From positions 1 to 25,730 of the forward strand of contig CAZJOD010000040.1 in assembly GCA_964547525.1 (NCBI GenBank): DNA of 25,730 bases, read 5' to 3'. A program made the position numbers and the translations under genes. Positions 24,863 through 25,730 of the stretch are shown piece by piece; the stretch's first letter is position 1; every line of letters begins with the position of its first letter. This DNA is from CAZJOD01 sp964547525. GTDB taxonomy: Bacteria > Bacillota > Clostridia > JAAYHZ01. Below the pieces are notes generated by a model that was not told the DNA's origin, did not search any database, and saw only the letters and a program-made list of their open reading frames with translations.

Positions 24863-25730
24863 ATAATTTTCGGTACCAGTATTTTTAATCTATTAGGTAG
24901 TAATTGAAATTCAATTTTATTAACTTGAGAAATTTCACCGTCAAGATTTAAGAATAAATCGTCATCGCATTTTATTCGTATAGCCGGTGTCTTAAATATT
25001 TCCACTTCTTTCATTGAGGTATGAGTCCCGGTTTTCAACTTTGGAAAACATTTTAAAATTTTTAATCGTTTTAAATACTTCACACTACATATATCGAAAA
25101 GACCGTCGTTTATATCTGCATTAGGAGCAGGCATAAATCCCCCTCCATAATATTTGCCGTTGCAAATTGCAACTAAAAGGCACTTTTTTACATCAACATC
25201 ACCGTTTTTATTATATGTTAATTTATATGGTTTGTTTTGAACTAATGAATAAAAAATACTCAATATATATGCAAGACTTCCGGATATTAAAGGCAAATTC
25301 TTAAAAAGCAAAGTATTTTGAGCCACTTCGGCATCAAATCCAACGGATGCAACATTAATAAAATATGTATCGTTAGCTTTTGCACAGTCAATATACTTTT
25401 CAGTTCCGTCAATGAAATTTTCAATCGGAAGTTCTTTATAAAAACCGTTGCATACATTTTTAATAAAGTCATTACCGGAGCCTAGCGGTATGATACCCAA
25501 ACTAAAATTTGAATCTATCATTCCGTTTAGTACTTCATTTAAAGTGCCGTCGCCACCGACCGAATAGATTCTACCGACACCCTGTGAAACCGCTTGTTTT
25601 GCCAAACAGGTGGCATGTCCTTTACCTTCTGTATATAATATTTCGAATGAATGTTCCGGTTTACTTTTGAAAAAGTTCTCTATTTGAGGAATGGCACGAA
25701 GTGTTTTACCTTTTCCGGCAACCGGATTGA
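24859..25730 (-). CDS. Diacylglycerol/lipid kinase of the YegS-DagK family (5' end outside the window)
   Basis: The reading frame stays open to the right edge of the window, so the start lies beyond it; 289 residues are visible. The N-terminal part reads NPVAGKGKTLRA, the phosphate-binding opening of this family. It continues to the nucleotide-binding VGGDGTLNEVLNG and then IPLGSGNDF. A TTG at 25603-25605 could be mistaken for a start, but would remove the NPxAGKGK motif. Family members phosphorylate diacylglycerol or related lipids on the inner face of the membrane, recycling diacylglycerol released during lipoteichoic acid synthesis. The C-terminal domain includes CNGKYYGGGFMPAPNADINDG, typical of the DagK/YegS fold. 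The gene converges on the DUF2207 gene, with a 4-nt overlap. Confidence 0.92.
   Translation of the reverse strand, partial: NPVAGKGKTLRAIPQIENFFKSKPEHSFEILYTEGKGHATCLAKQAVSQGVGRIYSVGGDGTLNEVLNGMIDSNFSLGIIPLGSGNDFIKNVCNGFYKELPIENFIDGTEKYIDCAKANDTYFINVASVGFDAEVAQNTLLFKNLPLISGSLAYILSIFYSLVQNKPYKLTYNKNGDVDVKKCLLVAICNGKYYGGGFMPAPNADINDGLFDICSVKYLKRLKILKCFPKLKTGTHTSMKEVEIFKTPAIRIKCDDDLFLNLDGEISQVNKIEFQLLPNRLKILVPKII

Noticed and set aside
25603..25605. TTG as the start of the lipid kinase
   Set aside because: The frame continues upstream to the window edge and encodes the conserved NPVAGKGK motif, so the real start lies outside the window.

Overview
This is chromosomal DNA of a low-GC Firmicute, most likely a member of the Clostridia. 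The evidence is the AT-rich sequence, strong AGGAGG-type ribosome binding sites, sigma-A promoters with exact TATAAT boxes, three S-layer homology (SLH) proteins, and a WalR-WalK-WalH-WalI cluster. I cannot name the genus from sequence alone. The window has no rRNA, tRNA, CRISPR array, intact transposon or prophage gene. All complete genes are on the + strand; a single gene, cut by the right edge, is on the - strand.

Layout. (1) 1-361 is non-coding, with remnants of short dispersed repeats and the nadA promoter. (2) 362-3737 is nadA-nadB-nadC, the whole de novo route from aspartate to nicotinate mononucleotide, in one operon. (3) 3738-4219 is non-coding and structure-rich. It holds a perfect 21-bp inverted repeat, three exact DnaA boxes, an AT-rich stretch and a strong intrinsic terminator. 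(4) 4220-13093 carries three tandem paralogous surface proteins of 918-923 residues. Each has a signal peptide, three SLH repeats and about six Ig-like domains, and each gene has its own promoter, a leader of about 90-105 nt and its own terminator. (5) 13224-15429 is a two-gene operon for exported TolC-like helical-hairpin proteins. (6) 15532-20328 is walR-walK-walH-walI, the essential cell-wall two-component system with its two membrane regulators. (7) 20444-24862 is murA, walJ (yycJ), rlmH and a DUF2207 membrane protein. (8) 24859-25730 is a YegS/DagK-type lipid kinase on the - strand, with its N-terminus outside the window.

How it fits together. Apart from NAD synthesis, most of the window concerns the cell envelope. 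It contains S-layer proteins that bind wall polymers, putative export-conduit proteins, the regulator of wall turnover, the first committed enzyme of peptidoglycan synthesis and a lipid kinase. walRKHI, walJ and rlmH lie near the replication origin in Bacillus and Staphylococcus, so the consensus DnaA boxes about 12 kb upstream are notable. The observations most worth follow-up are the DnaA-box/palindrome region, the triplicated SLH proteins with their 'DQYG' periodicity, and the TolC-like pair between the S-layer genes and walRK in an apparently single-membrane organism.
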